From Platerodrilus igneus (lineage: Eukaryota; Arthropoda; Insecta; Coleoptera; Lycidae): 64,000 nt of DNA. The notes beneath the pieces were generated by a model that saw only the letters and a list, made by a program, of their open reading frames with translations, made no database searches and was not told the origin of the DNA. The position numbers and the translations under genes were made by a program. The stretch spans positions 1,612,001-1,676,000 of the forward strand of contig JARFIW010000139.1 of the NCBI GenBank assembly GCA_036346225.1, given 5' to 3'. Positions 11,560 through 22,757 of this stretch are shown one piece after another. Within the stretch, counting starts at the first letter, position 1; every line of letters starts with the position of its first letter.

Positions 11560-11859
11560 CCATTTCGAATGGACCTGCACCGTGACGAAGTTCTAAATTA
11601 ATAGAACAGGTGAAATGGCTTGCGTGTTCTAATGAGCTAAAGAGCCAAACTACAGGTCCAACCAAAGTAGTAGGGTCGTTAGTGAGGAACCAGACTGTCA
11701 GGTCTCCGAAAGAGGGCAGCGGCTATTTCGGTACTTAGATTGACAGAGACCATAGGGGTATGGCAGTCTTAAGACACACTCCCAAGTACACAGAGTACTT
11801 AAATTGTAATAAACATGATGGCATTCTCTGGGGTAAAAAATTCCGGAGTTAAAATAGTC

Positions 11860-12720
11860 CCCCATTCGGATCTCCGAGAGGGGACTACTTTGGAGGATGC
11901 GATCGGAAAGAGAGTCGGAAACATTCTGCGAGTCGGAGCGTGGAATATTAGAAGTATGAAGCAAGTAGGTAAGCTAGAGAACCTAAAAATCGAAATGAAT
12001 AGGTTATCACTAGACATAGTAGGGATTAGCGAAGTTCGGTGGCCAGAGGCGGGGGATTTTTGAAGTGGAGCCTTCAGGGTAATTCATACAGGAGCAGAGG
12101 AAGGAAATTTGGGTGTGGGGATAGTTATGCGGAAAAACATAGGATACTGCGTAGAAAATTACTTACAAAAGAACGAAAGAGTTCTCATGGTTAGATTAGA
12201 ATCTAAACAGGTAAACACAGTAATAATACAAGTACACATGCCCACCTCTAGCTACAGTGACGAAGAGGTAGAAGCCATCTACAAAGATATCGAAGACATA
12301 TTAAGATACGTAAAAGGACATGAAAATTTAATAATTACGGGGGATTTTAATGCTGTGGTAGGTGAGGGTAAGGAAGGAGCAGCAGTGGGTTTATTTGGTT
12401 TAGGCACGAGAAACGACAGGGGAAATAGGCTGGTAGAATTTTATGACAAGAACAATTTAATTATCACAAACACATTATTTCAACATCATGCTAGAAGACG
12501 ATATACGTGGAAGATGCCAGGAGATATAGGAAGATATCAAATAGATTACATTCTTGTTAGACAACGGTTTAGGAACCAAGTAAAAGACTGTAGAAGCTAC
12601 CCAGAAGCAGATATAGATACTGACCACAACATCGTAATTATGAAGGCCACACTTAAATTTAAGAATATGAAAAAAAAGGAGCGGAAAAAGGCACTTGGAC
12701 TTAGAGAAACTAAAAGATAA
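11860..12720 (+). pseudogene. RTE endonuclease domain
   Basis: The frame 11815-12063 contains LRVGAWNIRSMKQVGKLENL and LDIVGISEVRWPEAGDF, the first AP-endonuclease motifs of RTE elements, and ends at a TGA. 12109-12720 continues with GVGIVMRKN, IIQVHMPTSSYSDEE, LIITGDFNAVVGEG, GTRNDRGNRLVEF, YTWKMPGDIGRYQIDYILV and TDHNIVIMK. The catalytic GDFNA and final DHN are present. RTE proteins of this type are often mis-annotated as craniofacial development protein 2. One stop (12061) interrupts an otherwise clean domain. Confidence 0.92.
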
Positions 12721-14824
12721 AGATATTCAAGAAAGATTCGAAAAAAAGTCAAATGAATTGCTCAAAGATATCGGGAAAATATCTGATACTAAGGAAGTAG
12801 AAACAGAATGGAATAACATTAAATCTAGCCTAGAGATGGCGGCCAGAGATATTCTGGGCTATACACAAAAAGAAAATAAGAAACCATGAATAACAAAGGA
12901 TATCCTGAATTTAATAGAAGAAAGACAAAAATACAAAAATAAATCAGACGAAACAGGAAAACAGAGATACAAAGCCATAAAATGGGAAATTATTCGAAAA
13001 TGCAGGAAAACTAAAGAACAGTGGATTGATGAAAAGTGCAAAGAGGTACAAACGAATATGGAAATAGGAAAGACAGACGAAGCATACAAATTAATAAGAA
13101 TGAATTTTAGGGATATAAAACCGTACAGCAAAAATATAAGGGACACACAAGGAAACGTCATTATAGAAAACGTAGAGAAAGTGGGTAGATGGCAAGAATA
13201 TATAGGGAATTTATATGCAGGAGAGGAACTAACTGCATTAGAACAGGAATCAGACATTGAAAATGAGGACTTGGGATATCCTATACTTAGAGATGAGTTT
13301 GAATTAGCATTAAAGAGTCTGAAAAATGGTAAGGCACCGGATACAGATAAGGTGCAACCAGAAACTCTAAAAGCCGCTGGACAAGCAGTAACAGAACGTC
13401 TCTTCCAACTTGTAAGCTATATGTATGAGACAGGCGAGATACCCAAAGATTTCAAACGTAGCATCATAGTAACTATACCAAAAAAGAAAGGCGCGGATAG
13501 ATGTGAAAATTTTCGTACAATAAGTTTGACAGCACACGTGTCAAAAATATTAACTAGAATTGTGCAAAGACGAATGGAAAAACCGGCGGGAGAAATACTA
13601 GGAGAAGACCAATTTGGGTTTAGGCGGAACAGGGGAACACGGGAGGCTATTTTAGCTCTGAGAGTGATAATGGAGAAAACAATAGAAAAAGGGGAAAGCG
13701 TGTATATAGGGTTTGTAGATTTGGAAAAAGCTTTCGACAATGTAAAATGGAAAAAAATGTTTGAAATACTCAAAAAGATTGGAATGAGTTATAGGGATAG
13801 ACAAATAGTACATAGCTTATACAAAGAGCAAACAGCAGTAATATAATTAGAGCAGGAACGTAGAGAAGTAAACATTAGGAAAGGGGTGAGACAGGGATGT
13901 GCCCTATCCCCATTGATTTTTAACTTGTACATAGAAGAGGCAATGAATACTGTCAAATGCAGGAAGATATTTGGAATTACTATGCAAGGACCAAAAATTG
14001 ATATGCTTAGATTTGCAGATGATATAGCAGTATTAGCGTCTAGCGAAGAAGAGTTAGAATCTGCTCTTAATGAAATGGAAACGGTTCTAACAGAGAGATA
14101 CGGTATGAAAATTAACAAAACTAAAACTAAAGTACTAGTATGCAAAGGTGGGGAAAATAAATCAACAACAAGAATACAAGTATGTAACACGAACTTACAA
14201 GAGGTTAAGGATTTCTGCTACCTAGGAAGCCAAATAACGCAAGATGGGAAAAGCACAAAAGATATAAAACAAAGATTAGCACAAGTCGTGCTACATTTAA
14301 CAAGAAAAAGCAACTACTGTGCTCAAAGACCACAAACATAGAAACAAGGAAAATATTGCTTAAAACATATGTGTGGAGCACAGCACTGTACGGGTGTGAA
14401 GCCTGGACAGTAGGAGAAGCAGACAAGAAAAAGATTTGAAATGTGGTGCTACAGACGTATGATGAAGATATCATGGACAGACAAAGCTAAGAACGAAGAG
14501 GTACTAAAAATGGTAGGGGAAGAAAGAAATATGTGGAAAACGGTAAAAAATAGGAGAGATAGGATGATAGGCCACATACTACGGCATGAGGGAATAGTGC
14601 GGAATATATTAGAAGCAGAGATCGGAAAAAAGAGAAGAAGAGGCAGACCTAGGTTAGACTACTGCACACAGATAGTAAAAGATGTAGGCTGTAGGGGTTT
14701 CAGGGAGATGTGTAGGCTAGCCCAGAATAGAAATCAATGGAGGTACGCATCCAACCAATCCCAAATGGATAAACTAATGAGGAAAAAAATAACTGTGCTT
14801 AAACATGATGATTATTATAAGTAA
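12695..14824 (+). pseudogene. RTE reverse transcriptase and C-terminal region
   Basis: The linker runs in 12695-12889. The RT frame 13058-13846 carries LKNGKAPDTDKVQPETLK, RSIIVTIPKKKGADRCENFR, EDQFGFRRNRGTREAI and VDLEKAFDNVKW. After a stop near 13845 it continues in 13886-14341 with RQGCALSPLIFNLYIEEAM, catalytic FADD at 14012-14023, and DFCYLGSQITQDG. A further shift leads to 14441-14824, the RTE C-terminal block (RRMMKISWTDKAKNEEVL, RRDRMIGHILRHEG, KKRRRGRPRLDY). Two stops and one shift are the only obvious breaks, so the copy is fairly young. Confidence 0.92.
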
Positions 14825-15817
14825 CTACAAGAATTGGTTGGGCAATATTCTCGAATAATGTTAAGTGTGAAAGGATTTACTGGAAAACCATTATTTCGCA
14901 AACGCTCTAATTGTTGGGGATCTTGGTAGCCACAGGTTGCTTAACCCCTTCACTGAATCTCGGTGAAATAGGGCATAAAATTAGAAAACAATAGAAGGGG
15001 AACGAGCTGTATACATATGCTGTGTGAGAATTTCAGGGAACTATGTAGGCTAGCTCAGAATATAAATAAGTGCAGGTAGGTGTCCAACCAGTTTTGAGAC
15101 GGAAAACCTAATGACGAAAAAATAAGCGCAGATAAATCTGATGATTAGTATAAACAACTAGTTGTTGGTTGCGAATTATCTGCAACTAATGTTGACTGTG
15201 CGAAAAGATATATTGAAAAATATATTAAATTGGTAAATGGTTAAGTGTTGGGGGAACTTGGCAGCCACAGGCTGCTTACCTCCCTTCACAACCACTGTAG
15301 GTAGGAAAAATAGGGTATATAACTGTAAAACAATAGAAGGTGACCGAACTGTATCTAACAAGAAAGAACAGCACCTATGAGGAAAGACAACAAACATAGA
15401 ACATGAGGAAAATTGTTGAAAGCATATGTGTGAAGCACAGCACAGTATGCCTATGAAATATGTGCAGTCTGAAACGCAGACAGAAAAACGACCTTTTGAA
15501 ATACTGTGCTTCAGATGTATGAGGACGATAGCATGGACAAACAAAGATAATAACAAATAGGTTATAGAAATAGTAGGGGAACAAGGATATCTGGGGAAAA
15601 AGAGAAATAGAAGGGCGGAATACGTTCTAAAGTATTTTGGGGAATAGTATGGGATATATTACAAGCAGAGATAGGAAAAAAGAGGTAGATGTAGACCTAG
15701 ATCAGATAGTGATAGATGCAGACTGTGCAAATTTCAGGGAAATCTGTAGGTTAGTTTAGAATAGGAAACAATGATGGTACGCGTCTAACCAGTTCCAGGA
15801 CTGAAGACCTAATGATG
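14825..15817 (+). repeat. Tandem duplication of the RTE 3' region
   Basis: 15028-15150 is a diverged copy of 14690-14822 (shared words include TTTCAGGGA, TGTAGGCTAGC and TGATGATTA). 15365-15817 is a longer copy of 14316-14800 (shared ACATATGTGTG.AGCACAGCAC and AGCAGAGAT.GGAAAAAAG). The spacers 14830-15020 and 15160-15360 are also related (TTGG.AGCCACAGG.TGCTTA). The array is thus end-spacer-short end-spacer-end, and the last unit stops at the ATGATG tail next to the target duplication. Confidence 0.8.
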
Positions 15818-15858
15818 ATGTTACGTAGAAAATCCTTAAGTTTCAACTTTTCTGCCAT
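15818..15858 (-). pseudogene. BEL/Pao gag start codon segment
   Basis: An ATG at 15858-15856 opens the frame MAEKLKLKDFLRN, which runs into the 14-bp target duplication at 15818-15831 and continues in the same frame at 11545 on the other side of the RTE insertion. It is only 13 codons long and is recognisable only because the frame is continuous across the insertion. The start choice is the first ATG; sequence upstream toward 15900 shows no longer frame. Confidence 0.6.
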
Positions 15859-17951
15859 GTTTAAATAAAATACAAAAGCGGATGAAATAAGAACGAGATC
15901 TTGACAATTTTAATAGACTAGCGGCGATAACAACTACGAAAACCTATTGCAACGTAGATAACAAATGCTTGTAAACAACTCAAATGATACAATTTATGCT
16001 AATTAACTGTCAATGCTTTGATGAGCGGTATAATTTAATTATCTGAGTTTGTTGTTTACTCAAATCCGGCGAGAGGTTAACTAACAAATGTAAAATATTG
16101 CGAGGCGGACGTAAATAATCAACAAACTCAATGTAACATGAAATTTAGTTTTAATTATTTACAATATAAACGGAACATTGTTTGTGGTATTAAATTTTTT
16201 TTTCATCTCTGCTGTGGCTTTTAACATATTTTTAATAAATGATTCATTTTTATAGCATAGAGTGTGGAGAAACTTAATAAAGAGAGCCGGATATTAAGTT
16301 TTCATGTAACTGGCACTTCATTTACGTTTTGTGCAAGCCATATCCGTTGTTAGTGTCTACCAATGTTCCAAAAGTCATCATGCAAATTTCTTCGCATATT
16401 TTCTGGTATTTTATTAAAACATTTGAGTTTACAATTGCAAGCAGGCAATATCGGATGTTTTAGTTTATTGTGTGCCATTTGAACCGAAAGTTTGTATTAA
16501 AGGTAGGCTTTACGTAGGTTGCAAATTTGTTGTTTGGTTTAATTGTAGCATGTCTGCTGCTGCCATATTTTACTTTAGTAGTAGTAGGCACATTTCCTGT
16601 GCAAAAAATATGATGTTATGTTGCCATGGTTATAAGTACGTGAGAGTTGTAAAACGTCATCATAAATGCATGTAAAAAATACAGTCCACAAATATATAAA
16701 AACAAATTCATCTTGAGTAAAGAGGAAGTGTACCTTAACTTAGTAGAAGAAAACAGTTTGCACTTTTTTGTTGTTTTAGGCTGTATATCTTCACATATAT
16801 TTTGCACTTTTCCTTGTGTTTTGCTTTTTTGTGTTTCATCTAAAACACTAGAATCCTTCTCTTCTGCTGTTAGTTCATAGTTTAAACCAGAATGTTGGTC
16901 AAAACATCATCTTCATCTTCAACATCCTGGCAACAAGTTACCAAAATCTCATTTAAATGAATATTTTCATTATTATTAGAGATACTTGAGGAATTTATTG
17001 AATCATTAACTAATTTAGCTTGGTCTAAATTATTCTATAAAGATTATTAATAAAATAAATAATAAGCATATAGGTCTGTATATTGCATAAAAAATGTGTA
17101 CATCAGTTGCAAATACAGTAAAAGTACCAGAACCTACACTGAAACCACTGCTGCAGCCATTTACTTCACTTAAGGTTAAACTGACTGAACTTCCCAGAAT
17201 AAACTGTAATACACGCTCGTTTAGCTTTTAACAATACAAATACAATAAATATATTGCGTTTAAGTATATTTTCCGAAGACGATGACAATGTTGTAGTTCT
17301 GGAGGTGTATTATATCGCCAACCGGAACATTTTTTTTTGCATTATAGAATACTATTGGTGCTAAACTCCATCACTACAACATTGCAAAACATTTCCATCA
17401 AAATATTTTGTTAAATTACATACTGAAGGGCAGTTGTATAAGTCCACATTTGGCTCATCCCTGTAAGCAGCTAGATCTAGTCCAAGTATTTTTTGTATGT
17501 GGATAACATCGTATAATTACATGCACTTTGATAACTGAATTCACAAAACAGCAAATTGCAATATGTGACGGAAGTGAACTGAATACAAGCACTAATAGGT
17601 AGTATATATCCTATGTATATTTCCTGTGTATCTTTTTCTCATTGCTGAAAATAATTTTTATGATTTACAAAGGTGAAAAGATGTAATTTCGATTGTACTT
17701 CTGCGCTCCTACTGGAACTTGCAGCTTTTACGACATAATATTTACAAAACTACTTTGATTTTTATTGTGCACGATATTGGTAACTGTTTATATTATATGG
17801 AAATGCATAAAAACTAAAAACTGCAGATATATGTTTTTTCATTTGCAGGGCAAAGTTGTAAACTTTATTTTTGGGCATATTTTGTATTCTTTAAGTCTAC
17901 ATTTCTTGGCTTGCTCGTCTCTTGAACTAATTCACTGTTTAATTGCTTCAG
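15859..17951. other. No recognised gene; probable BEL leader/LTR then intron
   Basis: The first few hundred bases should contain the BEL 5' leader and LTR because gag starts at 15858 on the minus strand, but I could not define LTR ends. The minus strand of about 16600-17060 has a coding-like stretch (acidic DVEDEDDVL, then an ELTAEEKDSSVLDETQKSK segment in another frame) that I do not recognise. It may be an eroded transposon ORF. The rest is AT-rich and presumably intron upstream of the ERAL1 exon at 17952. The P-loop exon of that gene was not found here. Confidence 0.5.
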
Positions 17952-18076
17952 GTTTGTCCAGCATCATCTAAAGTGCACACAACTCGAAAAAAGGCCCAAG
18001 CTATATTTACAGAAGATGATTCCCAAATAATTTTTGTGGACACCCCTGGACTTGTCACCACTCAAGAACTTAAAAA
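17952..18076 (+). CDS. ERAL1: ERAL1 exon, G2-G3 part of Era-like GTPase (partial gene)
   Basis: The exon begins after a CTTCAG acceptor at 17951 and reads VCPASSKVHTTRKKAQAIFT, then a stretch ending IIFVDTPGLVTTQELKK. VCP.S.K.HTTR is the effector (G2) region of ERAL1, and DTPG is the G3 motif that contacts GTP. ERAL1 is a mitochondrial matrix GTPase that binds the 3' end of the small-subunit rRNA and is needed for small-subunit assembly. The upstream exon with the mitochondrial leader and P-loop is not visible. The exon ends at a GTATGA donor that opens a 51-base intron; the frame stays open if that intron is retained. Confidence 0.85.
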
Positions 18077-18127
18077 GTATGATATTCAGTTATGTAATAG
18101 TTTATTATCTCTTTGTTACATTTTTAG

Positions 18128-18302
18128 ACACAATTTGGAGAAATCTTTTTTACGTGATAGCAATTCCAGTCCATATACTGCAGATACCATTGGTGTTATT
18201 CACGACGTAGGTGACTTGTGGTGCAGAGAAAAATTAGATTATAAAATAACGAAGCTGCTAGAAAAATACCAACCGAAACCAAGTTTTCTTGTTTTAAATA
18301 AG
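18128..18302 (+). CDS. ERAL1: ERAL1 exon, through the start of the G4 motif
   Basis: After the short intron 18077-18127 (GTATGA...TTTTTAG) the frame reads HNLEKSFLRDSNSS, ADTIGVIHDVGDLW, a segment ending YKITKLLEKYQP, and finally PSFLVLNK. In ERAL1 the residues after the DTPG loop are a basic helix H-L-E-(R/K)-S, which fits the spliced form better than the unspliced one. The exon ends in phase 0 at a GTAAGT donor (18303). NK is the first half of the G4 guanine-recognition motif NKxD; the second half lies on the exon starting at 34286, about 16 kb away. Confidence 0.87.
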
Positions 18303-20640
18303 GTAAGTATGTATTAATAAATTTATATTTTATGATTGACTTTTTGGGATTTTGATTGTTGAAACTTGTTACACTTAATTACTCTTAATTAATTATTAAG
18401 GTTCAGTCGTGCAAATTGTGGTACTTTCTAATAAGTTATTAAGTTAATAACATTTACGGACCTGGCTTCCTGCAGCGGAACCAACTTCAGGGTCTTGGCG
18501 ATTGTCTTATCTAAATTTTATACCGTTGTTGTCTAGCCAATAATCTTTGTAGTGCCCTAAAGGAGAGGTAAAAAGAAAGGAATGAGAAGTTCGAACGATA
18601 CATACGAAGTCCACAGTAACGGCACTCTAGGAAAAATACAGTTACGTGAGTGAAATTCTGCACTAGAGTGTCGACTTAGTTACTCATTGGCCCAAAACCT
18701 TTTCGTCCCTCATGGGTTCGGGTTATTCAAACTGGCTGATATCTTACATCCCATTAGAATAGAGAACATCGTCACTTGAAGAGCACATGATCACATCATT
18801 TCCCAAAAGCGCTAAAAATGCCTGAGGGATATCTTATTTATGCATATCGAAATTATTTTATACTTACAATGTAAATAATAAATTATAAAATATCCAAGAT
18901 CGAATGTAGGAAACAAAGGAATTCTTTTTATTCTATACAAAATACAATAGATTCAATAGGTTTAATAGATACAACTTAGATATCCAGTAAATGAAAAGGC
19001 ATGTTATGAGTCAATTCACTTGACACGTAACAAACTTTATTTTTGTAGATTTTCAATAAATCGGTATTGTGGCTGCTGAAGTCAATTGACAACAAATAGA
19101 CGTGTAAAAGTTATGCTGCATGTTTAAGTAATAAGGGGGAAATATTGCAATTAAAGTGGTCTTTACTAAATGCAGAAGTTAAACATGTATAAACCTTTGC
19201 AAGAACAATCTGTATCTTTTAATTATTGACAATTGACATCACATACTTACTTGATATTGTTGAAATGATGTACAGGTAAAAATGATTATTATGTTACTTA
19301 AATTTTTAGTTTTTTTAAAGGGGACAGGAACTCCGTAACAATATAAGGTGTGTCAGCTAACTTCAGTGGTGTGGGAGTGGGTTTCTATGAAAAACATTAT
19401 AAAAAAAAAAACCGAAAAATTCGAAATAATGAATGAATAAAATGGCTTAAACACAGAAACTACATTATGCTAATCACTTACCCTGAAAGGTTTTTTTCTC
19501 TTGTTATAATTAAGGGGCGCTAAACCATCTAGTCACAGCAATCCTTTTCGATGTTATCCCTACATGGTAGACGGTTATTCTGCATAGGTCTTTTTTGCTT
19601 TGGTGTTCTAAATTCTTTATATTTACCTTTCTCTAAAATATCTACAAAAGAGCACCTTTAAATTTTTGTCATAAAGAACTTTTCGAAATCTAGGTCTCTC
19701 CCAAATACGACTCTATCACTGGAGGAGGTGGATATCTTTACAAATGTGTGTATTTACCTAGTTTTTAAATAAATGCAAATAAAATTCAACCTAGATTTAA
19801 ATTCCATTAATAATAAATTTCTGAAATATAATTACACATACATTAATCTTAAAGACAAACATATAAGGTAACATTCAACTAAAAATCTTAAAAAGAAAAC
19901 ATTAATCCATAATTAATTCTAATAATTGTGAATAATTAATTCTGATTTTTTTCCATTTGGTGTAATTATTATAATTTAATTCCCCTCTTTCTTATGTTCA
20001 GTCGGAGGTTTTTTCGTTGTATTTGGTTTATGGAATGAATTGCGGGAAACTATTTGTGTTACCATTTGATTTACTTAGGCTAATGTTTATGCTTTCTTCT
20101 GTCTTCAACACTATAAAATGAGTTTATATTTTATTGAAATGGTTAAATTATATCTGCAACCTGATATTCGTGAATTTCACTACTCAGTGTCTGTTTTTAC
20201 ATTGTAGAATCTGCGGTTTACTTCGTAGTGAAACTATGTGAAATTGAATTTAATTAATTTAACTAAAATTTGTAAAAAGTATTTCATATGCATATTAATG
20301 AATTCACTGTTATTTACTTCACAGTTGTAAAGCTTTCTTAGAATGGCACGATTTTGCTATGAAAACGTACTTAAATAAATATTTGGTTTGCCCTATTTGT
20401 GGTTTAAAATAATTTATGATCCAAGTTCCGCTCTAATATGTATTTAACAGAGATAAAACAATGTTTTTGTGGATTTTAAGTTTATGAAACAATTTATTGC
20501 AATGTCTTGCTTACTGAGTACATTTATATATGAAATCAGAATTATACAGGGTGCTTCAATATTAAGTTATCCATTCAAAATTAATTTTTCTATTTTTGCA
20601 TTCAGTTTTTATTTACCATAACGTCGATGTGCTACAATTT
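18303..20640. other. ERAL1 intron sequence, nothing recognised
   Basis: AT-rich sequence with no ORF of interest. It includes a stretch near 19340-19620 with A-runs and a word GGTGTGTCAGCTAACTTC that looks like the edge of an old transposon, but no second terminus was found. Near 20545 the word ACAGGGTGCTTCAATATTAAG is of a type often seen at the edges of insect repeats; it may belong to the LTR of the copia remnant immediately to the right. Confidence 0.5.
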
Positions 20641-21175
20641 CTACACCCCCTTGCAATTCTGCAAATTTACAATCTTAAAAATAAAACTATTAATGATCAA
20701 AACTTATTAAATTTCTACAATTGTAAAAGTTAACTTTTAATAGAACTTTGGTTATAATATCAGTTTGTTGTTCACTGGTAGCCACATATTTAAGATTGAT
20801 CTTATAGTTAGCTACACAATCTTTAATAAATTGAATCTCACATCAATATGTTTTTCTCTTACGCTGAAGGGTTGAATCATTTTAATACACGATTGATTGT
20901 TTTCATATATTAAAGTAGGAAATACATTTAAGTCATGGATTCCATTTAATATTTGACCAAAAAGGCGCTTGAAGTGAACCTGTTTCTCTCTTTTTAGTTT
21001 TCCAATGAACAATATTATTATTGATTCTAACAATATAACCACTGATACTTTTTCTGTCCATGGGATTATTTACAAAATCAGTATCAACATAGCAATTCAA
21101 ACTCGTATTTTTAATCACTTCTTATAAATTTTAAACCAAAATTTTCAATACCTTTAAGATATTTTAGGACTTTTA
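20641..21175 (-). mobile_element. Ty1/copia pol remnant (RNase H to end of pol)
   Basis: Reading the minus strand from 21175: KVLKYLKGIENFGLKF, then a block containing CYVDTDFVNNPMDRKSISGY, then VFPTLIYENNQSCIKMIQ, EKHIDVRFNLLK and finally KYVATSEQQTDIITKVLL before a stop near 20692. These are the classic copia RNase H blocks (YLKGT, DADWAGD..DRKSTSGY, EDNQS.I, KHIDVRYH, TEEQ.ADI.TK). Two frame changes occur. Below the stop is an AAGGGGGTGTAGA run on the minus strand that looks like a polypurine tract followed by an LTR start (TGTAGA) near 20647; that part is inferred. Confidence 0.85.
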
Positions 21176-21704
21176 AATAATTCTAATGCTTATAATTAAA
21201 AACACAGAAACTGACTAAAATAACTTACACTGGAACGTAAATCTGGTCTAGTACATAACATAGCCAACTAATCAACAATATAGGTTATTTCACATTTTTA
21301 TGAAAGTTATCATTGGCAGTTAGATTCAATTTAGATTACATTGGGTTCTCATATGTTTTGCAATCTTACATATTGACGTTTTGCTAGATTTTTCTAGTTA
21401 GTTCTTTTTGAATTATATGCAATACATTCCCATGATTGTAGTGCGGTTAGTTATGCCACTGGATCTGTGTGCACCACTGAGAAGTAAGTGGAAGTGGGCT
21501 GCGCATTGTGTAGAGGACTGGGCATTCTGATCTTACAGCGGTAAGTCAGGTTTTTGAAATGTAAAAGCGCTTCTACAATCGATAATTTTTTATTTGTTAA
21601 AGAAATTTAGAATAGTTTCTAACCTTTGTAACTCACAATTATTACAGTACAGTTTCGTTATAGTTCAGTATAATTTTGAGTAATTTATTTGGAAGGAGAA
21701 AACA
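21176..21704. other. No gene seen
   Basis: AT-rich intronic sequence between the copia remnant and the Harbinger element. It contains no recognisable coding motif or repeat on either strand. Confidence 0.5.
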
Positions 21705-21998
21705 CTTAGGCCTGGTTTTATAGTTGTCTTTTAAACTTCAGTTTAGTTAACCTTGGTTTGTTGTTGATCCAAAGTTTAAACTAGTGTCCGGTTTTATGGT
21801 CATTTTACACATCGAGTTTAACTAAACTTAAGATCTGGTAATGTTGGCAACAGATTTACATGAATTTGACATAAATTGTTAACTTCGCTTATACAAATTG
21901 TAGGTTATGTGCAATCTATGGTTATGTGATGTGATGTAAATTAATATTAATTTTTCTCTATTTTTCTTTCAAAACGTGTTGCGTAATAATTAACAGTT

Positions 21999-22453
21999 AT
22001 GGATGATTTAAAAAGAGCAGCAAACTTTACAATAAGTGAAATGAACTTGTTAGTAAGCTTGGTTAATAAGTATAAGTCTATAATCGAGTGTAAAAAGACA
22101 GATGCTATAAGCTGGAAAAACAAGGATAAAACCTGGGGCCAAATTACAATAGAGTTTAATAGTGCGCATGGAGGAGTTCCACGTAGTGTAAAAAACTTAC
22201 GTGGAAAGTATGAAAACATAAAAAAGTACAAAAAAAATTGCAAAGGAAAAAGGAGAGATGTATAAAACCGGAGGTGGAACTTCAGCTGTTATTAATATTT
22301 CTGATATTGATTTACAAATCAAAGAATTGATAGGAATTCAAGTCGATGGTCATGTAAATGTTTACGACAGTGATGTTGTGACTGAAGAAGTGGTGAAGGA
22401 ACTAAATTTACATGATTATACAATAAACCCAGCCGGTGAAATTTGTGATGATG
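21999..22453 (+). pseudogene. Harbinger Myb/SANT-like protein, exon 1
   Basis: The ATG at 21999 opens MDDLKRAANFTISEMNLLVS, then KTWGQITIEFNSAHGGVPRS and NLRGKYENIKKYK: a trihelix Myb/SANT-like domain that helps the transposase bind DNA and enter the nucleus. A one-base slip in an A-run near 22235-22255 moves the reading to the frame MYKTGGGTSAV (22258), whose KTGGG and LIGIQVDGHVNVYDSDVV blocks follow the SANT domain in this family. The exon ends at a GTAAGT donor (22454), phase 1. Confidence 0.8.
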
Positions 22454-22610
22454 GTAAGTATTATGTGAAATTTACTCTAACTTATTTCCATAAAAATATG
22501 ATTAAACTGGAAATTATTGTATGTACATAACATTTATTTTTACGTTTGTGCTTCGAATTTATGTAAATCATTTTTGGTTCTCATATTTGATATATATTAT
22601 ATTGTTTTAG

Positions 22611-22742
22611 ATACCTGTATGTCTGATGGACCAAATGAAGAAAGTCATGTACATTCTGAGACAGCAGGTGCAAGTGCAGCTGCATCAGTAACCTCGATTA
22701 AAAGAAAAATTACTGACACATTCTCAGGAACAAATCACTCAA
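22611..22742 (+). pseudogene. Harbinger Myb/SANT-like protein, exon 2
   Basis: The exon follows a TTGTTTTAG acceptor and joins exon 1 in phase (split GAT codon). It encodes a polar, alanine/serine-rich linker (SDGPNEESHVHSETAGASAA, then SIKRKITDTFSGTNHS). It ends in phase 1 at a GTATGT donor at 22743. The following intron contains the whole TA-flanked MITE. Confidence 0.7.
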
Positions 22743-22757
22743 GTATGTTTATATATA

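Larger units (their letters stand above)
11560..15817 (+). mobile_element. RTE-clade LINE with tandemly repeated 3' end
   Basis: The element lies between perfect 14-bp duplications ATGTTACGTAGAAA (11546-11559 and 15818-15831) inside BEL gag. It has a ~300-base leader, an RTE-type endonuclease and an RT with an FADD box, and ends in a short ATGATG tail. After the main ORF the 3' region is repeated: coding-end sequence at 14316-14824, again in part at 15028-15150 and again at 15365-15817. Two copies of a ~200-base noncoding spacer separate these. Confidence 0.92.
2695..15858 (-). mobile_element. BEL/Pao LTR retrotransposon backbone with three nested insertions
   Basis: Four separate minus-strand blocks belong to one BEL/Pao copy: gag start (15858-15818), gag plus RT leader (11559-11070), RT and RNase H start (6573-5468) and RNase H end (2944-2695). 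The gaps are filled exactly by an RTE LINE, a jockey/CR1-like LINE and a hAT transposon, each flanked by a target duplication that contains BEL coding sequence. The 3' part (integrase and 3' LTR) is missing because gypsy sequence begins at about 2695. An internal deletion near 11290 joins gag to RT. The 5' LTR should lie above 15858, but I could not delimit it. Confidence 0.9.

Noticed and set aside
11560..11815. A minus-strand LRHG word that looked like a BEL protease end
   Set aside because: It lies inside the RTE insertion (5' leader), as shown by the perfect target duplications at 11546 and 15818.
16472..16675. 67-codon cysteine-rich frame, considered as a small secreted protein
   Set aside because: No signal peptide, no splice support and composition typical of chance frames in AT-rich DNA.
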